Shown here one piece after another: positions 35,795 through 46,100 of a DNA stretch of 64,000 nt. A program made the position numbers and the translations under genes. The stretch spans positions 124,001 to 188,000 of the forward strand of contig NZ_VWNB01000004.1 in assembly GCF_013387475.1 (NCBI RefSeq), in the 5' to 3' direction. Position 1 is the stretch's first letter; each line of letters begins with the position of its first letter. The notes under the pieces were generated by a model that saw only the letters and a program-made list of their open reading frames with translations, had not been told where the DNA came from and did no database searches. This stretch comes from Mariprofundus sp. KV (GTDB lineage Bacteria; Pseudomonadota; Zetaproteobacteria; Mariprofundales; Mariprofundaceae).

Positions 35795-36862
35795 GTGACG
35801 CGTCCGGTAAGTCTGAAGAAACGAATTCTAATTCCTCTGTTTATTGTGGGCTGGGTTATTTTTGCTATCGGCGGCTATTTTCTCAACAATATTGAGACCC
35901 GTCAGCGCCATGAAACTGTGCAGCAGCAGGCAGTAGCGATGCAGAATCATCTGCAGGCGGCTCTGAAGAGCAAGTCTGAGGCGATGGCTTCCAGCCTCGA
36001 TTTTATTGCGCGTGATAGTCAGTTGCTCTCAGCCCTGAAAGCCGGGGATCGGCAACGTTTGCTGGAGCTGGCTGCTCCTGTTTATGAGCGGTTGAATATT
36101 CAGAACAACATCACCCACTTCTATTTTCATGACACAAAACGGGTCAACCTGCTGCGAGTGCATAAACCCGAGAAGCATGACGACAGCATCAACCGTTTTA
36201 CTGCGCTTGGGGCAGAGGAAACTGGTGAGCTCTTCTCCGGCTTAGAGCTTGGGCCACTGGGAACCTTTACGTTGCGTTCCGTGTTTCCTGTTGTCGAACA
36301 GGGGCAACTGATCGGTTACATCGAGCTGGGACAAGAGATTGATGCCATCATTGATCAGGCTCACAGCATGTTCAGTGTCGAGCTGTTGCTACTGATTCAT
36401 AAGCAGTATCTGGTGCAGCGCGATTGGGAAGAGGGGATGCGCATGCTGGCCCGTCCATTTGACTGGCAGCAGCTCTCTGCATCGGTACTGGTATCCAGGA
36501 GCCTGCATGATCTCCCCACTGACCTGCTTAATGCTGTTGATCGTGAGTACTCGGATGCAGAGATTCGAGTCCGGGATGGTGTCGGTCTGGATGGACTCAA
36601 CTACTGGTCAGCGACCATTCCTGTAAATGATGCCGGCGGGCGTAGTGTCGCCTCGCTGGTAATGTTGCATGATATGACAGCCATTATGGAGAGCTCAAAA
36701 AAAGAGACGCTCTTGTTCTTTGCGCTTTCGACAGCCATCAGCTGGTCCCTGTTTGCCCTTTTCTGGGTGGTTCTGGGCAGGGCTGAAGAGGAGTTGGCCA
36801 GGCCAGAAAGCAGCTATTGGCAGAGAGTGAGGCGCGTACCAGAGCGGTTGAACAGTCACTGA
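35795..36862 (+). CDS. Diguanylate cyclase, N-terminal sensor part (frameshifted)
   Basis: First part of what should be one protein with the next ORF. GTG start after GGAGGG. A membrane helix (about 10-30), a periplasmic dCache-like sensor domain (YFHDTKRVNLLRVHKPEK, GLELGPLGTFTLRSVFPV) and a second helix (about 308-328) are visible. After AEEELA the frame runs into 20 unrelated residues and stops. Removing one copy of the 5-bp tandem repeat at 36796-36805 restores the frame exactly into the following GAF-GGDEF part. As written, it would be a sensor without output. Confidence 0.8.
   Translation: MTRPVSLKKRILIPLFIVGWVIFAIGGYFLNNIETRQRHETVQQQAVAMQNHLQAALKSKSEAMASSLDFIARDSQLLSALKAGDRQRLLELAAPVYERLNIQNNITHFYFHDTKRVNLLRVHKPEKHDDSINRFTALGAEETGELFSGLELGPLGTFTLRSVFPVVEQGQLIGYIELGQEIDAIIDQAHSMFSVELLLLIHKQYLVQRDWEEGMRMLARPFDWQQLSASVLVSRSLHDLPTDLLNAVDREYSDAEIRVRDGVGLDGLNYWSATIPVNDAGGRSVASLVMLHDMTAIMESSKKETLLFFALSTAISWSLFALFWVVLGRAEEELARPESSYWQRVRRVPERLNSH
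36796..36805 (+). repeat. 5-bp tandem duplication causing the frameshift
   Basis: GGCCA occurs twice in a row (36796-36800, 36801-36805). With one copy the reading frame continues as EELARKQLLAESEARTRAVE, a smooth coiled-coil linker between membrane helix and GAF domain. With two copies the frame breaks. It may be a real mutation, reversible slippage or an assembly error. Confidence 0.85.
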
Positions 36863-37872
36863 ATATTCAGCGAGTGCTTGATGAGATGCTCAACATCTCA
36901 TTACCACCATTGACCATGAAGGAGGTGCTGCTCAAATCACTTGATGCCGTGCTCTCTATTCCGCTTTTTGCACTGCAGAGCAAGGGTTCTATATTTCTGG
37001 CCGTTGATGGAGAGCAGAAACTGGAGATGGTTGCCCAGCGCAATCTCCCTGATTCATTGCTGCAATCCTGTGCCCTGTTGCCGTTTGGCAAATGCCTCTG
37101 CGGCAAAGCTGCTGCCACACGAGAAATAATATTTTTCAACCACCTCGATGAACTACATGAGATCAGGTATGATGGTATTCAGCCACATGGCCACTACTGC
37201 ATTCCGATTATCTCAGGGGATCGGCTGCTCGGCGTGCTTAATGCCTATGTTGAAGCAGGTCATGAGAGAGATGAGACCGAGGAGGGGTTTCTGAAGAATG
37301 TGGCAGCCACTCTGGCCGTAGTGATTGAGCGCAAGCTGGCTGAGGAGCAGCTCGAGCAGATGGCTCACAATGATAGTCTGACCGGCCTTCCCAACCGCTC
37401 TCTCTTCTCCGACCGTTTAAACCAGACCCTGGCGCTGGCTGAGCGCCATAAGAAGCCATTTGCCGTATTCTTTCTCGATCTCGATCATTTCAAGGAGATT
37501 AACGACACCCTTGGCCATGATATGGGTGACCTGCTGCTGCGGCAGGCTGCGAACCGGCTACAGAGCTGTGTACGCAAATCAGACACAGTCGCACGTATGG
37601 GTGGTGATGAGTTTACCGTGATTCTTAATGAGACGAAGGAGTCGGGAAGCATAGAGCAGGTGGCAAAAAATATTCTCAAGTCACTGCTCGATCCCTTTGA
37701 GCTGAACGGCACCTCATGCAACGTCGGTTGCAGTATAGGTATTGCACTCTACCCCGAGCATGGTCTGGATAGTGAAACGCTTCTAAAACACGCTGATAGT
37801 GCGATGTACCATGCCAAAAGAGAGCGCAACAGTTACTGCCTCTTCAATAGCAAGCTGAAGTTTGATTCATAA
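36817..37872 (+). CDS. Diguanylate cyclase, GAF-GGDEF part (frameshifted)
   Basis: Output half of the same broken gene. From the coiled coil (ESEARTRAVEQSLNIQ) it runs through a GAF domain (about 30-180, GKCLCGKAAATREIIFFNHLD) into a GGDEF domain with active motif RMGGDEF and an RKSD I-site five residues ahead. The apparent TTG start at 36817 has no ribosome site, so it is probably a continuation of the upstream ORF rather than a separate gene. If expressed alone it would be a soluble cyclase. Confidence 0.82.
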   Translation: MAESEARTRAVEQSLNIQRVLDEMLNISLPPLTMKEVLLKSLDAVLSIPLFALQSKGSIFLAVDGEQKLEMVAQRNLPDSLLQSCALLPFGKCLCGKAAATREIIFFNHLDELHEIRYDGIQPHGHYCIPIISGDRLLGVLNAYVEAGHERDETEEGFLKNVAATLAVVIERKLAEEQLEQMAHNDSLTGLPNRSLFSDRLNQTLALAERHKKPFAVFFLDLDHFKEINDTLGHDMGDLLLRQAANRLQSCVRKSDTVARMGGDEFTVILNETKESGSIEQVAKNILKSLLDPFELNGTSCNVGCSIGIALYPEHGLDSETLLKHADSAMYHAKRERNSYCLFNSKLKFDS

Positions 37873-37890
37873 AACTGTCTGAATAGTTTT

Positions 37891-38388
37891 TTACAGGAGA
37901 GTACGCCCCTGGCGTGATTCAGCTTTTCGCCAATTTGAAGGGGTTAGGTTGCTGCACAGCATTGTTGAGAATGATGTCGCGGCATCAAGATTGACTGATG
38001 CCTCTTTACTCAGGGATTCACCTAGTTCGAACCGGTAGCCGCGAATGCGCAGCAGGAAGGCTGGCGGAGCATCTATGCCAAACACCTGTTTGTAAGCATG
38101 CAGAACGGCATGCGGGGTCATGGCATGAGAGGTGTAGCTATCATCCTTTTCTGCTCTGATTTCAGAGAAGTGGAAGGGGGCCTCGCACGATGCATCGGCA
38201 TCGACAAAGAGGATCAACTCACGATTCTCAAGATCGGTGACATACTCCACCTGTAGCTGCATATCATGCTGGCACTCGATATCGGGTAATCCAAGCGCCC
38301 GGACAGAGTCAACCAGATCCGGGCCGAGTGCATCATCGCCACGGCCGGGATTGCCGTAACCCAGTATAAGAATAGGTGGCGTGCTCAA
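37891..38388 (-). CDS. hoxW: Hydrogenase maturation endopeptidase
   Basis: Protease that trims the C-terminus of the [NiFe] large subunit after nickel insertion. The signature GYGNPGRGDDALGP is present, with DADASCE in the second metal-binding region, in 165 residues. Its ATG overlaps the hoxH stop (ATGA), so it is the last gene of the hox operon and most likely processes HoxH. The symbol follows this context. The hyp genes needed for cofactor assembly are not in the window. Confidence 0.88.
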   Translation of the reverse strand: MSTPPILILGYGNPGRGDDALGPDLVDSVRALGLPDIECQHDMQLQVEYVTDLENRELILFVDADASCEAPFHFSEIRAEKDDSYTSHAMTPHAVLHAYKQVFGIDAPPAFLLRIRGYRFELGESLSKEASVNLDAATSFSTMLCSNLTPSNWRKAESRQGRTLL

Positions 38389-39851
38389 AGGGTGCGGGTG
38401 ATGCTGCCGTTGGAACCTTTTTCGATGCGGTCTACAGCCATTCCACTACTGTCGAGCAGCTCAATCTCCAGCGGCATCTTGCCCAGCGCGTGCGTCGCAC
38501 AGGAGAGGCATGGATCATAAGCGCGGATGGCCACTTCCAGGTGATTCAACAGCCCTTCGGTGATCTCGTTACCATCAAGATACTCATTGGCAACCGAACG
38601 TACCGACTCGTTCATCGCCTGATTGTTGCTGGTGGTGGAGACGATGAGGTTGGCCTTTTTGATCGTGCCATCCTCATTGACCTTATAGTGGTGGAAGAGG
38701 GTGCCACGCGGTGCTTCAATCACGCCAATGCCCTCCTCGCGTTTTTCACCTTTAACAACCAGATCAGTGCCGAGAATTTCAGGGTCGAGCAGCAGGTCAC
38801 GGATCGATTCAGCCGAGTGCAGTACCTCGATCATACGAGCCCAGTGGTAGGCAAGTGTATCGTGTACATATCCACCATTGCCAAACGCTTTGAAGCTTTT
38901 GCGTGCAGCCTCTGCCAGTGGTGTGGCGATGAAATCACAGTTGTTGACACGTGCCAGCGGGCCAACGCGGTACCAGCCGTCATCGCGCCCCAGTTCGGTG
39001 AGGTAGGGGAACTTCATGTAACTCCATGAGCGCACCTCTTCGCGGATGATGTTGTAGTAACCGCGATAGTCGAACTGGTCGAAAATGTTGCTGCCGTCGG
39101 GGCGGCTTGCGCGTAGTCCACCGTGGTAGAGCTCCAGCTCGCCCTTGCCGCCAACCATACTCAGGTAGTTGCTGTTGAGGCGGCCAAAGCCGTGGTTCTC
39201 GGGATGTTCGGTATGAATCTTCTCATTCAGGGCCACCGCATCCTGCGCCCAGATCAGGACATCGTTAATATCACCCAGCAGGCGATCACGCTCTTCAATG
39301 GTCAAACCCTTGTTGACGCCACCAGGGACTGTGGCTGCGCCATGCACACGTTTGCCGGAGATCACCTCAATTACCTGCTGCCCATATTTACGCAGCCGTA
39401 CCCCTTTAAGTGCCAGATCCGGATAATCCTCAATCACGCCGACAATATTGCGGTGCGCAAGATTACTGCCGAAGCCGAATAGCAGATCGGGTGAGGAGAG
39501 GTGGAAGAAGTGCAGAGCATGGCTCTGCAGAGTCTGACCAAAATGGAGCAGTCTGCGCAGCTTGGTCGCTGTTGGTGTCAGCTCATCCACACCAACCAGC
39601 TGGTCAACTGCTTTGGCTGCTGCCAGATGGTGGGATACCGGGCAGATACCGCAGAGGCGCTGCACAAAGTAGGGCACTTCCCAGTAAGGGCGTCCCTGAA
39701 TAAACTTTTCAAAGCCACGGAACTCTACGATATGAAAACGTGCTTCACGCACATGATTCGCATCATCCAACAGCAGGGTGATTTTTCCATGTCCTTCAAC
39801 ACGGGTAACCGGATCAACTGCAATGCGGCGCAGGTTACTTTTATCGCTCAT
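38385..39851 (-). CDS. hoxH: NAD-reducing hydrogenase large subunit HoxH
   Basis: Catalytic [NiFe] subunit of a bidirectional hydrogenase. The 488-residue protein has both nickel-binding CxxC pairs: RLCGICPVSHHLAAAKA near 60 and DPCLSCATHALGKMPLEI near the end, followed by a C-terminal tail for the protease to remove. RVEGHG near the start is typical. I start at ATG 39851, after GGAGATGTC. It is separated from hoxY by an inverted-repeat element (39870-39989) but otherwise sits in hoxFUYH order. The closest type is group 3d. Confidence 0.95.
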   Translation of the reverse strand: MSDKSNLRRIAVDPVTRVEGHGKITLLLDDANHVREARFHIVEFRGFEKFIQGRPYWEVPYFVQRLCGICPVSHHLAAAKAVDQLVGVDELTPTATKLRRLLHFGQTLQSHALHFFHLSSPDLLFGFGSNLAHRNIVGVIEDYPDLALKGVRLRKYGQQVIEVISGKRVHGAATVPGGVNKGLTIEERDRLLGDINDVLIWAQDAVALNEKIHTEHPENHGFGRLNSNYLSMVGGKGELELYHGGLRASRPDGSNIFDQFDYRGYYNIIREEVRSWSYMKFPYLTELGRDDGWYRVGPLARVNNCDFIATPLAEAARKSFKAFGNGGYVHDTLAYHWARMIEVLHSAESIRDLLLDPEILGTDLVVKGEKREEGIGVIEAPRGTLFHHYKVNEDGTIKKANLIVSTTSNNQAMNESVRSVANEYLDGNEITEGLLNHLEVAIRAYDPCLSCATHALGKMPLEIELLDSSGMAVDRIEKGSNGSITRTL

Positions 39852-39869
39852 GACATCTCCAGGGGCTGA

Positions 39870-39989
39870 ACCACAAAGGCACGAAGGCACAAAGGAAAAG
39901 CAGACATAAGATCAGTAGGAAGCTTCATTGTGGCTATCAGGCCTGGATTTCTATTTTGATTTAACTTTGTGTCTCTGTGTCTTTGTGGT
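39870..39989. repeat. Inverted-repeat intergenic element, copy 3 (hoxY/hoxH spacer)
   Basis: The ends are 25-nt imperfect inverted repeats: left starts ACCACAAAGGCACGAAGG and right, on the minus strand, starts ACCACAAAGACACAGAGAC. The core is about 70 bp. Same family as 4617-4684. It stops 18 bp before the hoxH start codon and leaves its ribosome site intact, yet splits the hydrogenase operon. Confidence 0.78.
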
Positions 39990-39998
39990 GGGTTATTT

Positions 39999-40547
39999 TC
40001 AATCATAGTGCAGCATCTCTTTGGGCAGGCTTGGTTCTCTGCCTTCCAGCAGATCGGTCAAAATTTTCACAAAGGCATCAGCCGGAGGCGGGCAGCCGGG
40101 CAGATAGTAATCCACCTTCACCACCTCATGAATCGGATGTACCTTGTTCAGCAGCAGGGGGATCTCAACATCGTTGGGAATATGCGGATTATCCACGCCG
40201 ATCTCATCAAGGAATGCCTCTTCAAGGCACTCTTTGAGGGTAAAGTGGTTGCGCATGGCAGGTACACCGCCATTGATGGCGCAGGCGCCTACGGCGATAA
40301 TGATCTTGCAGTTGTCACGGAACTCTTTGAGCACATGCACATTATCGGCATTACAGAGTGCCCCCTCAATCAGGCCGATATCACATGGTTCGCAATGTTT
40401 GATATCGTTGATGGGGGAACGGCTGAACTCTACATGCTCCAGCAGTCCGACAATACGCTCATCCATATCGAGAAATGACATATGACAGCCGAAACAGCCG
40501 GCCAGTGAGGTTGTTGCTACGCGTACCTTTGGTGATGACTCAGACAC
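39999..40547 (-). CDS. hoxY: NAD-reducing hydrogenase small subunit HoxY
   Basis: Fe-S small subunit that relays electrons from the NiFe site to the diaphorase. The 182-residue protein has the proximal-cluster motif GCFGCHMSFLDMDE, with further cysteines in VGACAINGG and LPGCPPPADAF. GTG 40547 follows GGGAGG at eight nt and gives the expected size; ATG 40580 would extend into hoxU. It overlaps hoxU by eight nt. Confidence 0.94.
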   Translation of the reverse strand: MSESSPKVRVATTSLAGCFGCHMSFLDMDERIVGLLEHVEFSRSPINDIKHCEPCDIGLIEGALCNADNVHVLKEFRDNCKIIIAVGACAINGGVPAMRNHFTLKECLEEAFLDEIGVDNPHIPNDVEIPLLLNKVHPIHEVVKVDYYLPGCPPPADAFVKILTDLLEGREPSLPKEMLHYD

Positions 40548-41325
40548 CGTAAACACCTCCCTCTTTTTCAGCTGTTTCATGCTCTTGATCGTGATGTTTC
40601 GTCTTTTTCAGGATCACCTCATCCAGATCGGTTTCTGAAACCGAGTGCAGATCAAAGGTGCGTCGGCCGATCGGCACCTCATAACCGTGATCCTTGATCA
40701 GAATGGCACCGACCGGGCAGATGTGGGCGGCCATATCATCGAGTTCAATATCGGAGTCGACCAGTCTTCCCGTCGGTGAATTTACAACCAGCTGGCGCTT
40801 GGTGCCGCGTCCTGAGATGGCAAAAACATCCTTGCCATCACACTCGCGGCTGGCGCGTACGCACAGCTCACACATGATGCAGCGATCACGATCAAGTACC
40901 AGTGAACCGTGTGAAGCATCCACCTCACGACGCGGATAGAACTGTGGGAAGTGGCCATCAAGCATACCCAGGTGGTAGCCGATCGCCTGCAGTGTACAGT
41001 CGCCGGTCTTCTCACATGACGGGCAGAGATGATTGCCTTCAATAAACAGCATCTGGGTGATGGTTTTGCGCGCCTCATTCAGGGATGCTGTATTGTTGGC
41101 AATCTCCTGTCCCGCTTCTGCCGGCATGGTGCAGGATGAGACAGCTCGGCCATTCACATCCACCGTGCAGAGTTTGCAGCTGCCGTGCGGAGAGAGACCG
41201 GGTTTGTGGCAGAGGTGGGGGATATAGATGTCAGCGGCAAGGGCTGCATCCATGATCGTCTGCCCCTCTTCAAAAGGAATTTCTACGCCATCAATGATAA
41301 TTGTTTTCTTCATGGGATCACTCAT
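40540..41325 (-). CDS. hoxU: NAD-reducing hydrogenase diaphorase subunit HoxU
   Basis: Fe-S subunit linking HoxF to HoxY, homologous to the N-terminal part of NuoG. The 261-residue protein has a 2Fe-2S site (CHKPGLSPHGSCKLCTV), an unusual His/Cys cluster (HLCPSCEKTGDC) and a 4Fe-4S site (CIMCELCVRASREC). ATG overlaps the hoxF stop by four nt and is preceded by GGAGG. The acidic C-terminal tail (KHHDQEHETAEKEG) is a little longer than usual. Confidence 0.95.
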   Translation of the reverse strand: MSDPMKKTIIIDGVEIPFEEGQTIMDAALAADIYIPHLCHKPGLSPHGSCKLCTVDVNGRAVSSCTMPAEAGQEIANNTASLNEARKTITQMLFIEGNHLCPSCEKTGDCTLQAIGYHLGMLDGHFPQFYPRREVDASHGSLVLDRDRCIMCELCVRASRECDGKDVFAISGRGTKRQLVVNSPTGRLVDSDIELDDMAAHICPVGAILIKDHGYEVPIGRRTFDLHSVSETDLDEVILKKTKHHDQEHETAEKEGGVYGV

Positions 41326-43046
41326 AGATGCGCCTCCGCATCATCACGGTTGGTGAGGGATCTGGCCTCTTCCAGTGACGCATCGAGATTGAATTCAGGC
41401 TCCATCTCCTGATGCAGCAGACGCGCCTCAAACAGTTGCGGGAATACCTTCAGCCCGTCACGGATCGGATTGGGTGCGGTCATGCCCAGACCACAGTGTG
41501 AGCGGCGTGATACCAGAGCTGCGGTGCGCTGCAGCTCATCAATATCATGGGCGGTACCATGACCGCTGCAAACTTTATCCAGACCGTTCTTCAGCAGTGT
41601 GGTACCAACCCGGCAGGGGGTACAGAAACCGCAGCTCTCATGGTCAAAGAAGTGGGTAAAATTACCAATCACCGCTAACAGGTCACGAGAGGTGTCAAAG
41701 ATCATAAATGAGCCGCCGGTTGCGATATCCTCAAAGGCGATATGATTAGTGAAACTCTCAGCACCGATCAGGCGACCAGCCGGGCCACCGATCTGTACGG
41801 CCTGCACATCTTCTGCACCTGCATCCTCAAGAATCTGAGCAACGGTAACGCCAAACGGATATTCGTAGATACCGGCGCGCGCGCAGTCACCTGAAACCGA
41901 GAGCAGTTTACTGCCTTTGGATTGCCAAGTGCCGCTGGTTTCAAACCAGTGGTGCCCATGCAGTACAATTCCGGCAGCAGCGACCAGTGTCTCGACATTG
42001 TTGACGACGGTTGGTTTGCCCCAAAGCCCACTGGTGACCGGGAACGGTGGCCGGATACGGGGAATGCCGGGTTTCTCTTCAATCGATTCAATCAGCGCGG
42101 ACTCTTCACCACAGATATAGGCACCGGCTCCTACCACAACGGCGATGTCAAAATCGAAGCCAGAGCCAAGGACATTGTTGCCCAAAAGGCCTGCTTCACG
42201 CCTGTTCTGCAGGGTTGTTAACAGTGCATCCAACATATAACGGTATTCACCACGCAGGTAGAGATAACCCTGAGATGCTCCGATAACCTTTCCGCATACG
42301 GTCATGCCTTCAAAGAGGGTGTCGGCATGGCTGTTAAGCAGGATACGATCCTTGAATGTACCGGGCTCACCCTCATCGGCATTACAGACGACATAGCGAC
42401 TATCGCTGGCTGCATCACGACATAGCTTCCATTTCAGGCCGGTGGAGAAGCCTGCACCGCCACGTCCTTTCAGACCAGAGGCGGTAATTTCATTGAGAAT
42501 CTCATCACTGCTGCGCCCGGCAATAGCTTTCAGGGCCGCTCCGGGTTCGAGAGCCTCTGTTAGCAGTAACCCCTCTTTACGGATGTTGTTGCCGATCTGA
42601 AACCAGCTGGTCGGCCAGGCTGAAACAGGTGTCTCTGATTCAATCAGGTTGCCCATCTCTTCAATGATCTGTTCAGAGAGCGATGTGACGGTAAGGCCAT
42701 TGATCAGTGCTGATGCGCCATGGTCACACATGCCGATACAGGAGGTCTGAGAGATGGAGATCAGGCCATCACTGCTGGTCTGATCCATGCAGACATTCAG
42801 TCTGTCGCAGAGCTGCTGCATCAGAGTCAGATTACCACAGCTGGTACAGTTGCTGAACAGGATATCAAAACGCCCGCGCGGGCTGCGGTGGAAGAAGGCA
42901 TAAAACTCAGTGACGGCTTCAACCTGTGCTCGTGGCAGATGCAGACGGGTTGCAATCTCACAGATCGCCTGATCAGAGATATAGTGGAACCGTTGCTGAT
43001 GCGCGTGCAGGACGTGCAGTAGGTGTTCGGATGAGTAAGGGGTCAT
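41322..43046 (-). CDS. hoxF: NAD-reducing hydrogenase diaphorase subunit HoxF
   Basis: NAD(H)- and FMN-binding subunit. A NuoE-like N-terminus (SNCTSCGNLTLM and SCIGMCDHGAS, a 2Fe-2S site) is fused to a NuoF-like part with the NADH/FMN motif GRGGAGFSTGLKWKLC, GAGAYICGEESALIESIE and the 4Fe-4S site ESCGFCTPCRVGTT. The 574-residue length from MTPYSS suits HoxF; ATG 43061 is an in-frame alternative and neither has a clear ribosome site. First gene of hoxFUYHW, starting 144 bp after hrpA. No HoxE or HoxI subunit is present. Confidence 0.94.
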   Translation of the reverse strand: MTPYSSEHLLHVLHAHQQRFHYISDQAICEIATRLHLPRAQVEAVTEFYAFFHRSPRGRFDILFSNCTSCGNLTLMQQLCDRLNVCMDQTSSDGLISISQTSCIGMCDHGASALINGLTVTSLSEQIIEEMGNLIESETPVSAWPTSWFQIGNNIRKEGLLLTEALEPGAALKAIAGRSSDEILNEITASGLKGRGGAGFSTGLKWKLCRDAASDSRYVVCNADEGEPGTFKDRILLNSHADTLFEGMTVCGKVIGASQGYLYLRGEYRYMLDALLTTLQNRREAGLLGNNVLGSGFDFDIAVVVGAGAYICGEESALIESIEEKPGIPRIRPPFPVTSGLWGKPTVVNNVETLVAAAGIVLHGHHWFETSGTWQSKGSKLLSVSGDCARAGIYEYPFGVTVAQILEDAGAEDVQAVQIGGPAGRLIGAESFTNHIAFEDIATGGSFMIFDTSRDLLAVIGNFTHFFDHESCGFCTPCRVGTTLLKNGLDKVCSGHGTAHDIDELQRTAALVSRRSHCGLGMTAPNPIRDGLKVFPQLFEARLLHQEMEPEFNLDASLEEARSLTNRDDAEAHL

Positions 43047-43189
43047 TATAAGTCTTCGCATAAGTTTTGACGTGACATGTTGGGAGCAAGTGCATTGTAC
43101 GATCTTTCAATGCTGCTGGGAAGTAGAAGCTTACCTGGCGTAGCACTTTGAGTCAGATACAGGAGACCAACTGAATCGCGTGGTTTTTT

Positions 43190-46100
43190 CTATTTTAAAG
43201 CCTGCCAGAGTGACTCCATTTTTTTTAACGAAACAGGGGTGGATGTCTTGAGTTCCTGGGCAAAGAGTGAGACGCGCAGCTCTTCGATCAGCCAGCGAAA
43301 CGCTTCGATGGATTCACTATCACCCTTCATCTTTTGTGTGGATTCAAGGCGCGCAGCATATCTCTCCCAGAGCCGCTCAACCGCTTCGGCATGCTGGCCA
43401 TCCTGTTTGAGGTTGCGGCCAGCTTTAGCGATGCGAATGCGAGCTGCTTCAATAAAACGAGGAAGGTGGGGCAGCCATTGAGCCGGTGTGGCTGCAATAA
43501 AACCGGGATAGATGAGTCTCTCCATCTGACGGGTGATATCGTTGGCAACCAGCTTTAACTGCGGCGAACGCACGGCAGTCAGGGCTGCAACCAGATCGGT
43601 GTGGGCAATGAGTGCTGCAGTGACATTGTCGGCCAACCTGCTCGCCTCTGTAACAATTTTCGGGCGCCCTCTGTCCAGCCGATCCTGAAACGCAGATGTG
43701 GTACGCGGTAGAGGATCGGTCATAAATATCTTATCAAAGGCGGCCTGGATCAGTTCATCCTTGAGTGTGGCCGGATCACCGATCAGGGCATAGCGAAGGG
43801 TGAGTTTCTGTAGTTGCGGGGTGTTCTTTTTGAGTAGCTCCACCTGTTGGTGCAGGTGCAGCATGAACAGTCTTCTCAAGCCTTTGCGCATCACCTGCTC
43901 AGCTTCATGGCGACTCTCAAAGATCCGGATGGCAACGCTCTGTCCATGGTCCTGCAGGGCTGGAAAAAACTGCAGTTGCAGCTTTTGCCGAGTGGTCGAT
44001 AGCGACTCCGGAAGATCGCCGAAATCCCATCGGGTAATGCCTTCACGCTCCAGCATCTGCACCGTATCAATCGCCTGTAGGCTCTGACGACTGTTTTCTG
44101 CATATTTGGTCTGCAGCGCCCTCAGATCGTTGCCGATCTCGATCATTTTTCCACTCTCGCCTGTGACCTTGAATTTCATCTTCAGGTGAGATGGTATGGC
44201 TTCCGGGTTCCACTCTTCACGATCCGGATTGACTCCGGTCATGCGTGCAAGCTGTTGCGCGAAACGCTCTAGTAACTCGCCCTTGCCAAACACCATGCTC
44301 TCCATGGCCGCCTGGGCAAACTGCGGTGCGGGCACGAAGTTGCGCCGGGTCGCTTTGGGCAGGCTTTTGATCAAAAGGGTCAGCTTCTCCTCCAGCATAC
44401 CCGGCACCAGCCACTCAAACCGGCTGGCATCCAGCTGGCCGAGCACCGGCAGTGGCACGATCAGTGTGACACCATCGGCTTTGTGGGTCGGATCAAAGTG
44501 ATAATTCAGTTTCAGCTGCAGCTTTCCGTCCCGGAAATAGTCGGGGAAAGCGTTGCTGCTGATCGCTTTGGCATCACTGTGCAGCAGATCTTTTTTATCG
44601 AGATAGAGGAGCTTCGGTCTCTTCTGTTCGACCTGTTTACGCCACTGCTCAAAGAGTTTACCGCTATAGATACCATCAGGAATGATGGCATCGAAGAAGT
44701 CGAAGCTGACCTGCTCCTCAGCCAGCAGGTCACGCCGTCGCGATTTGGCTTCCAGCTTCTCAAGCTCCTTGATCAGCCGCTGGTTATGGGCAAAAAACTT
44801 GCCCGGGGTGCGATACTCAAACTGCACCAGTGCATGGCGGATAAACATCTCACGACTAACCACCGGATCAACCGGTCCATAGTCGATAAGGCGCCTGCCT
44901 ATGATCGGCAGACCATAGAGACTCACCTTCTCATAGGCGGCAACCTGAGCACGTTTACTCGACCAGTGTGGTTCGCTGTAGCTCTTTTTGATCAGGTGGG
45001 GTGCAAGCTCCTCCAGCCATGCCGGATTGATCGCGGCAGCCGAGCGGCCATAGAGGCGGGTGGTTTCAACCAGTTCGCCACAAAGCACCCATTTCGGTGG
45101 TTTCTTAAACAGAGCAGAGCCGGGAAAGATAGAGAAACGGAGATTGCGTGCCCCCATATAGTTGCGCTTCTCATCATCATAGAGGCCGACGTGGCTCAAT
45201 AGTCCGGCAAGCAGAGCGCGATGAATTGCATCGGGTTTGGCCGCTTCACTGTTGGGCTTCATCTTCATCTCGCGTACGATGGCCAGAAGCTGCCCGTGCA
45301 GATCGTGCCATTCACGCAGTCTGATATAGGAGAGGAAACGATCATGGCAGAGCTTGCGCAGCTTGGATCGGGAGAGGTGACGCGCCTGCTCATGGTACCA
45401 GTTCCATAGCTTCAGCCAGCTAAGCAGATCGGATGTCGGGTCGGCAAACAGCCTGTGTTTCTCATCGGCCTGCTGCTGCAGATCCATCGGCCTTGTGCGC
45501 GGATCCTGCACCGAGAGGGCCGAGGCGATAATCAGCAGCTCATGCAGTGAGCGCTCGCTATCAGCCTGCAGCAGCATGCGGCCGATACGCGGGTCGACCG
45601 GCAGGCGCACAAGCTTTCTGCCAATCGGGGTCAGTTTTTTATTGTTATCAACCGCCTGCAGCTCCTCCAGCAGCAGGTAACCATCAGCAATCGCCTTCTT
45701 CTCCGGCGCATCCATAAACGGATAACTGCTCAGTTCTCCAAGGTTAAGATTGCTCATCTGCAGGATCACGCTGGCCAGATTGGTGCGACGAATCTCCGGA
45801 TCGGTCTGGGCGGGACGATTGTTAAAACTCTCTTCGGAGTAGAGACGGAAACAGATGCCTGCGGCAATACGGCCACAGCGGCCTGAACGCTGATTGGCGG
45901 AAGCTTGTGAGATCGGTTCGATCGGCAGTCGTTGCACTTTGGTGCGGGCGCTATAGCGGCTGATGCGAGCAAGACCGGAATCGATCACAAAACGGATGCC
46001 GGGCACGGTCAGCGAGGTCTCGGCGACATTGGTTGCCAGTACGATTCGACGCCCTCTGTGGCTTTGAAAGACCTTGTCCTGTTCGGCAGGTGAGAGACGG

